Assembly (NCBI GenBank): GCA_032821775.1
Contig: JAVLRN010000010.1
Location: 1,798,001-1,862,000, forward strand
DNA from: Sanguinoderma infundibulare
Taxonomy: Eukaryota > Basidiomycota > Agaricomycetes > Polyporales > Polyporaceae
Length of the DNA stretch: 64,000 bases
Direction of reading: 5' to 3'
The notes beneath the pieces were generated by a model. That model did no database searches. It worked only from the letters and a program-made list of their open reading frames with translations, and was not told the origin of the DNA. Positions 45,644 to 55,567 of this stretch are shown here, piece after piece (the first letter of the stretch is position 1; the number at the start of each line of letters is the position of its first letter). The position numbers and the translations under genes are program-made.

Positions 45644-46187
45644 GTTGAAGCGTACTCTGTGGTCTGTGGTGTGGTGGTAGTAGTGGAATGAGAACGTGGC
45701 GGAGGAAGGCAGAGGTTGTGTGGCGGTTGGGAATTATATGCGGTGACTGGATGACTGGGCAGCGCCACTGGAACGAAGCCACACCGATTCGAGCGGTTAA
45801 GGAGCGCGAGGAGCGGTATAGCGTTAGCCTCCACCAAACAGCACGGATATTAGCCAGATATACGTACGTGTATCGCGGGGATGCAGCAGAGGATGTGGCG
45901 TCGAAAGGCGGGATGGTCGTGGTTGGTGGCAGAGAGGTATCGATGGATAAGCGCCCGATGGCCGCTCGCGATCGCGAGGCCTTGGGACCCTCATTTCCCA
46001 AGGTCCGGAGGCCAAATTTTCGATCTTCGTGCCACCTCGTGAAGGGCTTTATCATGCCATGGCAGGGCGAAGATCATCCAGGTAAGCAATGATGAAGTGC
46101 GGGATATCATCGCATGAGTCATATCATACCGGGATATTGGACGCAGTGTATCATATCGCATTGGTAACACGTAAACTACAAGTAAGG

Positions 46188-46214
46188 CATCCATCCATCC
46201 ATCCGTCCATCCAT
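46188..46214. repeat. (CATC)n microsatellite
   Basis: About six CATC units with one G substitution, in the 3' flank of K5. Confidence 0.85.
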
Positions 46215-46322
46215 GCAATGTGTTGCATGTATGTAGCTATAAGTACAGTGAAGCGCAATGTCCGAGGAATACTCGCGCGAATATGCTGGCGCTGGCATGC
46301 AGTCTCGACGGTGGGCGGCGCA

Positions 46323-47915
46323 CTACGCCTCGGGATCCAGCCGCAGCGCGTCAAACGCGCCGTCCAAGTCGCACTCGCACCACTCCCGCCAACGCTCCTC
46401 GAAGTCCTCCTGCCTCTCCCCGCCCATCGCCCGCCCGTGCCCCAGCCCAAAGTCGACGAGCCGGAAGCTCGGCGTGGCGTACGAACGCGCCTCACGAGGA
46501 ACGGTGAGCGGCCCGGGCTGGACGAGCATCTTCTCGGCGGCCAGGCCCGAGTGCTGCATCGTCACGAACCCAGCGCTGTGCAGCCCGTCGAGGAGGCGGT
46601 AGCAGTCCCACCTGGCAGCGTAGCCGTCGTTGAGCGCGGTGGAGGAGAGAGAGCGAGGCTGATGGATGACGTACCTCTGCGCGTCGCTCAAGAGCCACGG
46701 CTCGATCGGCGCCCCGCAATCTTCGATCAGCACGATCGCGGGAGGCCACGCGACGGCGCACGTGCCCCCGCCTTCCAGCTCGCACCCGCCGTGCGCGTCG
46801 TTGTCGAAGAAGACCGTGCCGTTGGGCTTGAGGAGGAGGTAGTACCCGAAGAACTTGGGCACCACCGGCAGGACCTCGACTGACTTGAGCGGACGAAGTG
46901 GGACCTCGGGGCATTCGTCGAGGAGTGGTTTGCTCGCGGGCTTCGACGATGACGACGACGACTTCCTGGACTTGGGCTTGAGCTTGGACTTGAGCTGCTC
47001 GCGCCAGGAGGTCTTGCGTTTGGGAGGGTCCGAGCTACTGCCGGGGTGGGGCGCGGCAGGTCGTGGCGATCTCTGAACGTTGCGCTGCCCAGAGGACTCG
47101 GAGGCGGTAACGACACGGCGCTGTGTCGACTGCTCCGAGAGCTCCTTCGGGAACGCGTGGTACATCCTCGCCTCCCAGTGCAGCTGCCGATGCGACCCGC
47201 AGTCCGGCGCAGGGGTCTTCGCGACCACCCGCACGCGCGTCGCCACCTCCGAGCCCGCCTCGAGCGGCAGCGTCAGCGGCGCGCGAAACACCGTCGAGTG
47301 CGCCCCGTTTCCGACGCGGTTCTCGTTCGCGAGGTGCAGCTGCGCGACGCGCCGCGGCGGGTCGCTCTCCGCGGGGTCCCGGACGGGCGCGGCGTGCTGG
47401 CGCGACGTGCTGGCCGTGGGGGCGACGCGCACGTAGCGCACGGGGTACGGGAGGTCGTGCGCGTCGTGCACGATGAGGTCGTCCGGCAGGTCGTCGGGAG
47501 GGATGGGTTCCTCCAGAATGGGGAGACCGGCGATTGAGTATAGATCTTCCTCTTCGTGAGAGGCGGAGGTAGAGAGGGATTGGGGAGCGTTCTCGTCGCT
47601 GGGACATGCGACGGTGGTGACAGTGCTGTCCCCACCCATGTACCCCGGTGGGAGCAGCGCGTGCGAAGGAGGCCCATCCGAGACGGTGGTTACACCCACG
47701 GCTGGTGGAAAAGACGACGTCGTGGGCAGCGATGAGCAGTCCGAGCTCACGCTCCCAGAATCCGCCGTGTCTTCGCTGGCGAGGCTCGAGTCCTCGATCT
47801 GCTCAATCTGCGCCTCGTACAGCAGCCGTGCGGGCTGCTTCCTGGTGACCTCCAAACCCTTGAAAGAATCGGGGGAGCCGCTCCCGAAGCTCGGGGCGAA
47901 AATCTTCGACAGCAT
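46323..47915 (-). CDS. Kinase-like protein K5 (no HRD motif), 509 residues
   Basis: Two exons, 47915-46675 and 46611-46323 (1530 nt). The 63-nt intron between them would also be readable as coding, but its position after SDAQR is the same as in K1, K4 and K6, so I splice it. The open frame extends upstream, but the first ATG is MLSKIFAPSFGSG. Motifs: SIAGLPILEEPIPPDDLPDD, VGNGAHSTVFRAPLTLPL (glycine loop), VRVVAKTPAPDCGSH (lysine), an Arg/Ser/Lys-rich insert (about 270-330), VPKFFGYYLLLKPNG, AIVLIEDCGAPIEPW, GFVTMQHSGLAAEKMLVQPG (catalytic loop with no HRD or HGD), and TPSFRLVDFGLG. Directly beside K4 on the same strand, so the two look like tandem duplicates. Confidence 0.78.
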   Translation of the reverse strand: MLSKIFAPSFGSGSPDSFKGLEVTRKQPARLLYEAQIEQIEDSSLASEDTADSGSVSSDCSSLPTTSSFPPAVGVTTVSDGPPSHALLPPGYMGGDSTVTTVACPSDENAPQSLSTSASHEEEDLYSIAGLPILEEPIPPDDLPDDLIVHDAHDLPYPVRYVRVAPTASTSRQHAAPVRDPAESDPPRRVAQLHLANENRVGNGAHSTVFRAPLTLPLEAGSEVATRVRVVAKTPAPDCGSHRQLHWEARMYHAFPKELSEQSTQRRVVTASESSGQRNVQRSPRPAAPHPGSSSDPPKRKTSWREQLKSKLKPKSRKSSSSSSKPASKPLLDECPEVPLRPLKSVEVLPVVPKFFGYYLLLKPNGTVFFDNDAHGGCELEGGGTCAVAWPPAIVLIEDCGAPIEPWLLSDAQRYVIHQPRSLSSTALNDGYAARWDCYRLLDGLHSAGFVTMQHSGLAAEKMLVQPGPLTVPREARSYATPSFRLVDFGLGHGRAMGGERQEDFEERWREWCECDLDGAFDALRLDPEA

Positions 47916-49377
47916 AGAAGTCTTCGAAGGGCTGTTTTGGTATAAAGCGATCGGTTGTGGGGGTATGATGGGTGCGTCAGGGTATGAAAGCAAGAACGGA
48001 GGCGCGCGCACAGGATCATTGCACGACGTCTTACAAGCGAGGTTTGACGCCTATATATCCGTCGCCCATCGTCCAACAGCCCCACCCCAGTTGATGGGCT
48101 TGCCGCTTATGGTCCGGTTGCCTGGATCGCACGAGGACGGCAATCCTGCGAACTGGCGTTCCTCGAATCAGCGAGTTGAGAAATGTAAAGGGCCGCTAGA
48201 AGCAAGTTTGAATCCACTCAGGCTGAGGTGAACGGTGGTTGATCAGCCATAGCAGTATGTAGCGTACTAGCGGTCGCTCTGGCTAGATAGATATCTTACC
48301 CAACAAGCACGATAACGTCAAGACCTACATTGGCTCGCCGTCATGGGAGCACTATCATGACCTCTCTACGTACAGATACAGCACCCGGAGTCTTTTCCGA
48401 TTCATGTTGACCCAATCTGAAAACGATCAACCCTGATCAACCCTGCGCAACACGGGAAAGAAGGCAAGCATCCTGTACCCAAGAACACGCAACCTTCTTT
48501 CGATATCTTGACTCTGGTGGATGCAAGAACTTAAAGACACATGGAGCAACGGTCAGTGCGAGCTATGCTATGACGTCATGCGCTGTACGGTTCGGCGAGC
48601 CTGTCAGATCAAAAACATCGGCCACGGCCCAACATGCTCAACGGAAGCGTCAGACTGAGTATTAGTACGCACCGGAGCAAACATAGGGCTGTCCCGGGGT
48701 GAATGATGGGAAGATCAGCATACATCGGTTACCTGGAAGGACACTATCGCGATTACAGCGCGATCCGCACGCATTCCCTTTGCACTCTTCGTCCTCTCGA
48801 GAAAAGGCTGGAATTGTATTGTACTTAGGTTAAGCAAGGCGAAGGGGATAAATAAAGCAGCAGCGAGGGGAATAAGAAGCCTCGCGGGCCGCCGGAAAGG
48901 CCGAGCATGTTTCCGACTATGTCCGAAATGGAAGGGAGATAATGTCCGAGGGGAAATGAGTGGTCGAGAATGGGAATGGGTGGGGTGTCCAAAGGTCGAA
49001 GGGGGGTGGGATGGGGATGGGGATGTTGCAGAGATGATACAATGATCGGGATATCCACGGATACATGAGCAATACACAATGAACGCTTGGGTCGTCGATC
49101 GTGGGGGTGGGATGGGAGAAGGGGCCGAGGTTGATCAGACGAAGGACTCGGCGAGTCGTGATTGAGGCGTGGGTGGTCGAGGCATTCCCGGCACACGTCG
49201 TGCTCTTGTTGGTCGTCGCTGCACCTGTACAAGAGGGCGGATTGTCAGCGACAGGCACATCGGCGAGCAGAACGTGCGAATGGGAACCACGGAGAGATAA
49301 GGACATGGGTTAGAGCACACCACATGATCGTGCACCGACATTAGTGCGGACGCGGCAACGTCTATTGCCCATGCGAA
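47916..49377. other. Intergenic: K5 upstream region
   Basis: TATA-like ATATATAG (48058-48051) lies about 140 bp upstream of K5. A direct repeat of gatcaaccct occurs at about 48427-48447. No gene seen from 48240 to 49377. Confidence 0.4.
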
Positions 49378-49974
49378 TTACTGGAAGGAAGGTATGGAAT
49401 CGGGCGAAGATCCCGAGGTAGCAGGGCTCTCATTGGATATTAGACTACGTTCATAGCGCTTCTGCGCGGCTTTCATGCCGCAATTCGACCGGCATGCAAG
49501 CGCACCAGGATCACGAGACGAGGCGTAATAAATACTTACGTGGCGGGTCATGATGAGCTTCGCCATGGACATGGGGGCTCGTGAATCATACGGCGATGTT
49601 ACTGGGACGTTGAGACGGATGAGATGACAGCCTCCAGCGCAACAGAGAGCAAACGCACCAATGCGAGACCGAGGCGTGACCTGCCAGTCCATCCTCGTCA
49701 GCTCCGAGCCGCCGACGTATCCCTGGGGCTCTTCCTCCTCGCCGATGAGAGTGTCGAACGAGAATGAGACCGGGAGCCCGCTCCAGTTCCAGAGGGGGTG
49801 CTTGCCGGAAGTGATGGTCATGTCTGGAGCCGGGGGTTCGACCCGCGCTGGCTCTACTCGGTGCGCGAGGCGGTGGAGGGAGCCGGAGCCAACACAGACG
49901 ACGGCGAGGACGGAGGTGAGGAAGGAGAAGACGGACAGTAGCTGGAGGACGGAGAGCGAGAGGAATTCGCTCAT
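49378..49974 (-). CDS. Hypothetical protein with one N-terminal membrane span
   Basis: Exons 49974-49540 and 49461-49378 (519 nt, 172 residues). The start MSEFLSLSVLQLLSVFSFLT continues into SVLAVVCVGSG, a membrane anchor or signal sequence. The remainder (WNWSGLPVSFSFDTLIGEEE; SRIGAFALCCAGGCHLIRLN) is not recognised. The intron of 78 nt is in phase, so an unspliced reading is also open. The C-terminus NESPATSGSSPDSIPSFQ is Ser/Pro-rich. Support is moderate: one clean splice and a membrane span, but no family. Confidence 0.45.
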   Translation of the reverse strand: MSEFLSLSVLQLLSVFSFLTSVLAVVCVGSGSLHRLAHRVEPARVEPPAPDMTITSGKHPLWNWSGLPVSFSFDTLIGEEEEPQGYVGGSELTRMDWQVTPRSRIGAFALCCAGGCHLIRLNVPVTSPYDSRAPMSMAKLIMTRHVSIYYASSRDPGALACRSNCGMKAAQKRYERSLISNESPATSGSSPDSIPSFQ

Positions 49975-51772
49975 GGCTGATGACGATGACCGGGGGCGGG
50001 GGGATGCCGGGGTAGCCTGCGTCAACGTCGAGGGACACAGAGGTCAGCGCTGGGGGACGCAGCGAGACAGATGAGCGACAATTGTCGTGGTGGTCGTCGG
50101 GGTGAGAGTCCACACAGCTCCTCGTCCTATCCACGGGCGGTTGCCAGCCGCGGGCGCCTAGTCTCGGACCGGTGTCATCGCCCTCTCCTGTCGGGCCCCG
50201 CTTTGACCATCTCCTCGTCGTCCTGGTCACTGTTCTCGTTGCTCGCGTCACTAGTACTCGTCCAACTGTCTTCGCAGGTTGCGGCACGTTCTCTCCTGGG
50301 TAACTGTAGACTGGGACACGTCTCTGTCGGCAAGCTCGCTGCTATGGTGCTCGTGCTGGTCGACTTCCCACTGGTGCGAATGCGCCTACCGACGCTCTTA
50401 TTTTAATCGTCTTTCCCAGCACCGACTACACATCAACTCTCGGGCGAAAAGACGATGAATCCTTGAGGACAATATTGGTCTCGAGTGACACACCTGTCAG
50501 GATACCCGGGAGAGGTTTACAGCAAGTGCAGTGCTGACAGGGATATAACGGTGCGTCGCCTCTGTGCTCGCCAAGAACTTGGAGAGAATAGCGTTTCCCG
50601 GTGGAGGTTGCTCTGGATACGGGTTAGATAGGCCCTAGGGAGATGACCTCGATTGGTCTGTCGACGCGTGTCTTACGTCGTTCAACGCGCGTCGTCCGTT
50701 CTCTGGGTGCAATGCCCTTTCCCTTTGTATTTATCACGTCTTGTCACATAATTGCAGTTGTGGCTAGGACCAAAGGTTCCTGGCCGAATGAGTCACCCAT
50801 TCGCATCCTTTGCGCTCATGCAAGGACAGCATCACTGCTCTGCGCGAAGCAGAGCAGTGATGCTCCTCCTAACACACGAGGATGCGCTCCCATCCTTCTC
50901 GCTGCGCAGCCTCGCTACTCCCCTGAAGCTCCGGACCAATCAATATGACGCCGTCCCGAGGCCTCGGACCTCGGACCTCGGGACATCTTCCTCGACGGTT
51001 ACGGTATCGACAGGTCCTTCTCCGTCATCCTCACCCACGGCTCTTGGAAGAGGCGAAGCGTTTCGACACCTCCTTGAATGGGACGTATCCGAAGCTGAAA
51101 CCGAAGTAGAGAGAAGTCTTCCCGGCTCCCTCGCTTCCATCGGTTCCACCTGCCTGTCGGGAAGGACCTGTGTGGGCCCATGAGAGGGAACGTGGCGAGG
51201 ATTGCGACTGCCAGGTCTTGTGGATGACGCCCTTCTTGCTCTTGTAGGAGTGTGGACACTCCGTCTTAGCGGGTGCGTTCTGTGGTTGTATCTGCGGCCG
51301 CTATGTTGCTATATATATGCGCGTGCCTGATTCTCCGTTCGGTGCCGTCAACTAACTCGTGTTTGGCAGAGGCATAAATATCCATGCTTAGAGTCGGAGC
51401 TTCTTGACTCTGTGGAATAGGGGAACGTGGCTGGCCAAATCCTCCTCGAATGACTCGGCGTGCGAGCCTCAACTGCATCGAGGCCGACCATCAGGGTGAA
51501 TACCGGCTTCTCGTTTAGCTCGTGTATGAAGCATGTCGTGCAAGCGCTAGCGCTGGTGCTCTGTGGACGACATTTGGTGTTCAGTCAAGGTGCGCCTGCC
51601 GAACACTCGTATTTGAGCACGTTTCACGCACGCATGAGCCTGCTAACATTTTCCATGTCACGGCAGAGTAGATCGGCAGAAAAGGAACCAAACCTGGCGG
51701 AACGTCATAGCCGCCTGCACTTGGCTTGCGCGTAGGTTGATTTAACCGTTCGCTCAACTTCTCCGATACTTC
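49975..51772. other. Intergenic with inverted repeat
   Basis: 1.8 kb with no supported gene. It holds a perfect hairpin (50828-50864) and three head-to-tail copies of ctcggac near 50962-50984. Confidence 0.4.
50828..50864. repeat. Perfect inverted repeat, 16-bp stem and 5-nt loop
   Basis: AGCATCACTGCTCTGC, loop GCGAA, then the exact reverse complement. Confidence 0.9.
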
Positions 51773-51780
51773 CTATATAT
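51773..51780 (+). promoter_or_regulatory. TATA box of K6
   Basis: TATATATG-like element in tcctatatatgcc, about 55 bp upstream of the K6 start. Confidence 0.45.
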
Positions 51781-51831
51781 GCCGCAGGGGCGGACCCCTC
51801 ATTTCCTTACGCCCCAGCCACTGCAATCACC

Positions 51832-53599
51832 ATGTCTGCCTTGGAGCTCGATCCCATGCATATCTCCAGCAATGACTGCTGTCTCCCAGACCTCCGGACT
51901 CTCGAGAAGACGTGCGGAACGATTACGCCTCCGACCACCCATACGCTGCTCGCTAATGTGGGAGAACGCCTGGATCTTCAAGACGGTGCTCAAGCCTTCG
52001 TCGTCGACCTCATTCTCCGTGATGGAGAGTCTCCCCAAAAAGATGATAGCAAGAGCACGGCAGTCGGTAAGCATCAGCTTGATGTTACCCACCGCTCTCC
52101 ATCTCTGCACGACCTGTCAGTCCGGACAGGCCTTCCTGTTCCACTCAACGCGGACGTTGCTCCCGCCGAGATGTCCCCAACTGCCGACAGCAGCGATAGC
52201 GATAGCATTATCACACCTATCGAACCACCCGGCCTTCCTCGACCTGACGCCGATACTCAAGTTGTGGAGGACGGGGAGGTCATACCCACTGCCAAGGATA
52301 GCGATGTTGCGTGTGCGGCGATGGTTTTCGAACCACCCGAGCCTTCCCGGACCGCAAAGCCTGCTCCCGAACCTCTCCACGACCTCTTCTCCCTGTGCGG
52401 TCTCCAAAGCCTACGTGCTTTCATCCCCGACGACCTCCTACCCGACGATCTCCTCGTCTACGACCACGACGGCATCACTAAGCTCCTCCCAGAGCAGTCC
52501 GAGCCCCATCCCAACGTCCCCGTGCGCTACGTGCGCATCTTCCCAAAAGCTTCCCGCGAGAGCGGTGGCACGTCGACGTCCGCGTACACAGACAGGTCCG
52601 CGGACCGCCCTGTGCGTGTTGCGCGCCTCTACCTGAAGAGCGGCAACAAGCTCGGTACAGGCCACCACTCGGCCGTGTACTCCGCGCCGTTGAGATTGCG
52701 CCTCGATCCGGCGTCAGCAGAGGAGAGCACGGTGCGCGTCGCAGCGAAGACTGCGTTTGCCGAATGTGGCGCGCACGAGATGCTCGCCCGGGAGGCGGCC
52801 GCATATAACGCGTTCCCGCGGCACCTCATGGAAGATCGCTACCCCGCCGCCGAATCCTCCACGGTCGCCAGCGTTGACCCGACCGCTGCAGTCGCATCTG
52901 ATGCCGCTGCAGCCGCGTCCGATGGCGCAGATGAGCATGGTACCGATCCAGCTCTTGACACTGCTGCCACACGTTCAGAAGACTCGTCTCTCTGCGCTCT
53001 GGGGCCTGCATCGGGCGATGCAGACAAGGAGGCAGAGCACAAGCACACGCACACGCACACGCACTCTCCCGAGCCCGGGCCCGCGGTCGTGCCCAAGTTT
53101 TTTGGGTACTACGCCGCAGTGGGAGCAGAGGGGAGCGTGATCGAGCACTCGCACCCCGACTGCGACGAAGACGACACCTGTGCAGTCCCCGAATGGCCGA
53201 CGCGCATCCTCCTCGTCGAGGAGTGCGGCAAGCCCATCGCTCCTCACAGCCACACGCGTGAACAGAGGTACGTCCCATCCCTCGTCGCCTTTTTTGCGCC
53301 TGCGCCGTGATGTCGGCGAGCTACAGTAACGGCAATGATGTAAACGCGCCGACAGAGCCGAGTGTCTGAACCTCGTCCAGTGCCTGCACGCGGCGGGGTT
53401 CGTGCAAGGCTCGATGTACGTCCGCAACATCGTCGTCCAGCCCGGGCCGCTGTCTGCGCCGCCCGAGGAGCGGTCGGACGACAGGCCGAGCTGGCGGATC
53501 ATCGATTTCGGCCGGGTGGGGATGCGTGACAAGTCGTATTTTACGGACAGTTGCGAGGATGAGGTTCAGTCGGCAAAGCGGGTGCTGGCTCTGGGGTGA
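51832..53599 (+). CDS. Kinase-like protein K6 (degenerate catalytic loop), 559 residues
   Basis: Exons 51832-53267 and 53356-53599 (1680 nt). Residues 1-180 are acidic, Ser/Pro-rich and unlike the N-terminus of K1. The family block starts with HDLFSLCGLQSLRAFIPDDL. The glycine loop is NKLGTGHHSAVYSAPL (about 272), the lysine strand VRVAAKTAFAECGAHE (about 302). A low-complexity insert rich in Ala, Asp and His (HTHTHTH) precedes VVPKFFGYYAAVG. The hinge RILLVEECGKPIAPH (about 458) follows and the intron lies after TREQR. The catalytic-loop equivalent GFVQGSMYVRNIVVQPGPLS has Ser at the Asp position and keeps Asn, as in K1. WRIIDFGRVG keeps the DFG motif. Confidence 0.8.
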
Positions 53600-54680
53600 A
53601 AGCGGTTGGGGAGGGGGGGTGCGTGCAAAACTGTTGGGGGCTGTGATCGTGTATATCAAGTATTTCGGTACCCGTAAAATGAGATGTCAACATCGTATGC
53701 TGTAGTACGTGATCTTTGTACCGTTCAATAATTGTCGAGTAAAGCGGGCATGGCTAGATGGAACGGGTGCGGACACACGCTCAGGACCGTCAGCCTCCAG
53801 TCAGCCTATGGCCAGCCTTTGGAGTGTGCTTATCGAACGACAGCTTCTGGCAGCGCTCTGTCTGCTTCGCAAAGCACTCAAGAATGATCGTCTCATAACT
53901 GGACCCCACTCTCATTGTTTCCTTCGTTGACTTGGATGCAATTCTATGTGACTTCAAGCAAGGAAGGGGCGAATAGCGCCGGGGCGCCGGCAAGGGTTAC
54001 CCTCTTTACTATAATTCGACAGTCTGCGCCGTGCTTTCGCCTCGGAGACGCACTGTTCAATACTTCCTCTTGACGCTTCGCCACACCAGCTCACCCAGCA
54101 AACACACGCGCTGTGGTTGTGTGGAGCGCAGGGACCGACGATTCATTCCAATCCATTCCCCATGTCCACGGACGACCCCTCATGGCCATGTCAGACATGC
54201 TCCGATCGGGGTGAGGACCCGTTCAAAGGATACATAAAGAGGCTTGGTGGCAGTCTTCAATCACTAACAAAGCAACCACTTGAACGGGCTGCGACCTTTG
54301 CACACCCACGCCAATCTTCACCACACAATGCATCAGTAATTCCCACGAGTTTTGAATGTCTGGATATCGGGCGCTTAGGGCGCCTAAGCGGCCGAAAACA
54401 CACATGTCGACCTACCGTCGGCCTCCCACCCTTCGCGGCACCAAGAATTGAGGTGAGGGAGGTATTAATGGTCTTGTGCAACCATTTGGGAGCGCGCGGC
54501 CCACGCGCGGGGACTGGAGAGTGTGTCGGTGCTCGCATATTGACGCACGGCAATCACCAGCATTACTGACGATGCCGCCAGTTGTGCACCGGTTCGGTCA
54601 TCGGAGGGTGTTCGCAGGGGATATACGAGCCATTGTGGGCCTCGTCAGACCTGTCGCTGCACCGTGAGTGTCCATTTCAA
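53600..54680. other. Intergenic: K6 3' flank
   Basis: No supported gene. A TATA-like catacataaagag near 54231 followed by a Cys-poor untranslated-looking stretch could be a decayed promoter; I cannot confirm this. Confidence 0.35.
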
Positions 54681-54815
54681 AATGTCTGACAGGGGGGTTT
54701 TGCACCTCTGACTTCTGACAGGTCTGAACCATGTCTGAACTTCTCTGAAAACATCTGAAAACATCTGAAACATCTGTGTCAGACCTGTCAGAACTCGTGG
54801 GAATTTCTGATGATC
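54681..54815 (+). repeat. Cluster of TCTGA repeats upstream of the inhibitor gene
   Basis: About ten TCTGA pentamers, several as tctgaaaaca head-to-tail copies, plus two inverse copies (TCAGA). They end 10-40 bp before the start codon of the mycocypin-like gene. Confidence 0.7.
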
Positions 54816-54822
54816 CTCCACG

Positions 54823-55468
54823 ATGTCCCTCGAAAGCGGTAAGTACAAGATTTACGCCAAAGGGGACCACGCACTCGTCGGCCGCAGGCGCATCGAAGAT
54901 CTTTCCCGCCTGCCGAAGGGCATCTACAGGCTCCCAGGGAACGAGGGCGACACCACGGTGGTACGCAACTGGTTCCTCATATGTTGTCGCCAAAGATGTT
55001 CCCTGACGTATCTCGTGATCCGCAGTGGGACGTCGAGAAGCTCCCCAGCGGCAACTACACGTTCAAGGCGAACGGCGCCCCCGTCGGCTCCTTCGAAGAC
55101 TCCCTCTGGGCCTTCCTCATCAAAGAGCAGCTTCAGGCAGGGGAATGGGAGCTCTTACCCAATGGGCACGACAAAGACGTCTTCGCGTACGTTCGAGCCT
55201 TTTCTTCACACCGCGAGAGGCCAGTCACCGAATGCACCTGTTTCCACAAGTGTTGCAAGTGTTAGCCTAGAGGGACAAGGCTGGAAGGTCAAAAACGAAG
55301 GCGAGGAGCTTCAGCAGGTGGGATTCATAACTATCCTCCTCCTCGCGACTGCGGATAGCTGACTCGCTCCTGTAATGGCAGATCGCCGTTACGCTCCTTA
55401 TATCTTTCCGGACCTTTCCCCCGACCTACCCTACGAACGAGCTCTTCGTCTTCAAGAAGGTCGACTGA
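54823..55468 (+). CDS. Mycocypin/I66-like beta-trefoil protease inhibitor, 150 residues
   Basis: Exons 54823-54960, 55026-55186, 55251-55317 and 55382-55468 (453 nt). The length is that of fungal mycocypins and of cospin-type (I66) inhibitors. Typical features: MSLESGKYKIYAKGDHALVG, RIEDLSRLPKGIYRLPG, VWDVEKLPSGNYTFKANG, APVGSFEDSLWAFLIKE, and the end QQIAVTLLISF then PPTYPTNELFVF. No signal peptide, as usual for these cytosolic defence proteins. They inhibit cysteine or serine proteases of fungivores. The target class cannot be told from sequence. Confidence 0.65.
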
Positions 55469-55567
55469 ACGGAGAGCGTGATAGCCCTGGAGTTATCCGA
55501 GAAGTTTTCGGGATATCTTCTACGAGTTGTTGTCAGGTCGTTTGACAGCTACATGATGCAGATAGTC

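Noticed and set aside
45120..45691. Two plus-strand frames of about 185 codons over K4
   Set aside because: Antisense to K4 and made of Gly/Arg/Val repeats typical of shadow frames.
47035..47607. 190-codon minus-strand frame within K5
   Set aside because: Out-of-frame reading of the K5 exon; the K5 frame has the family motifs and correct splice phase.
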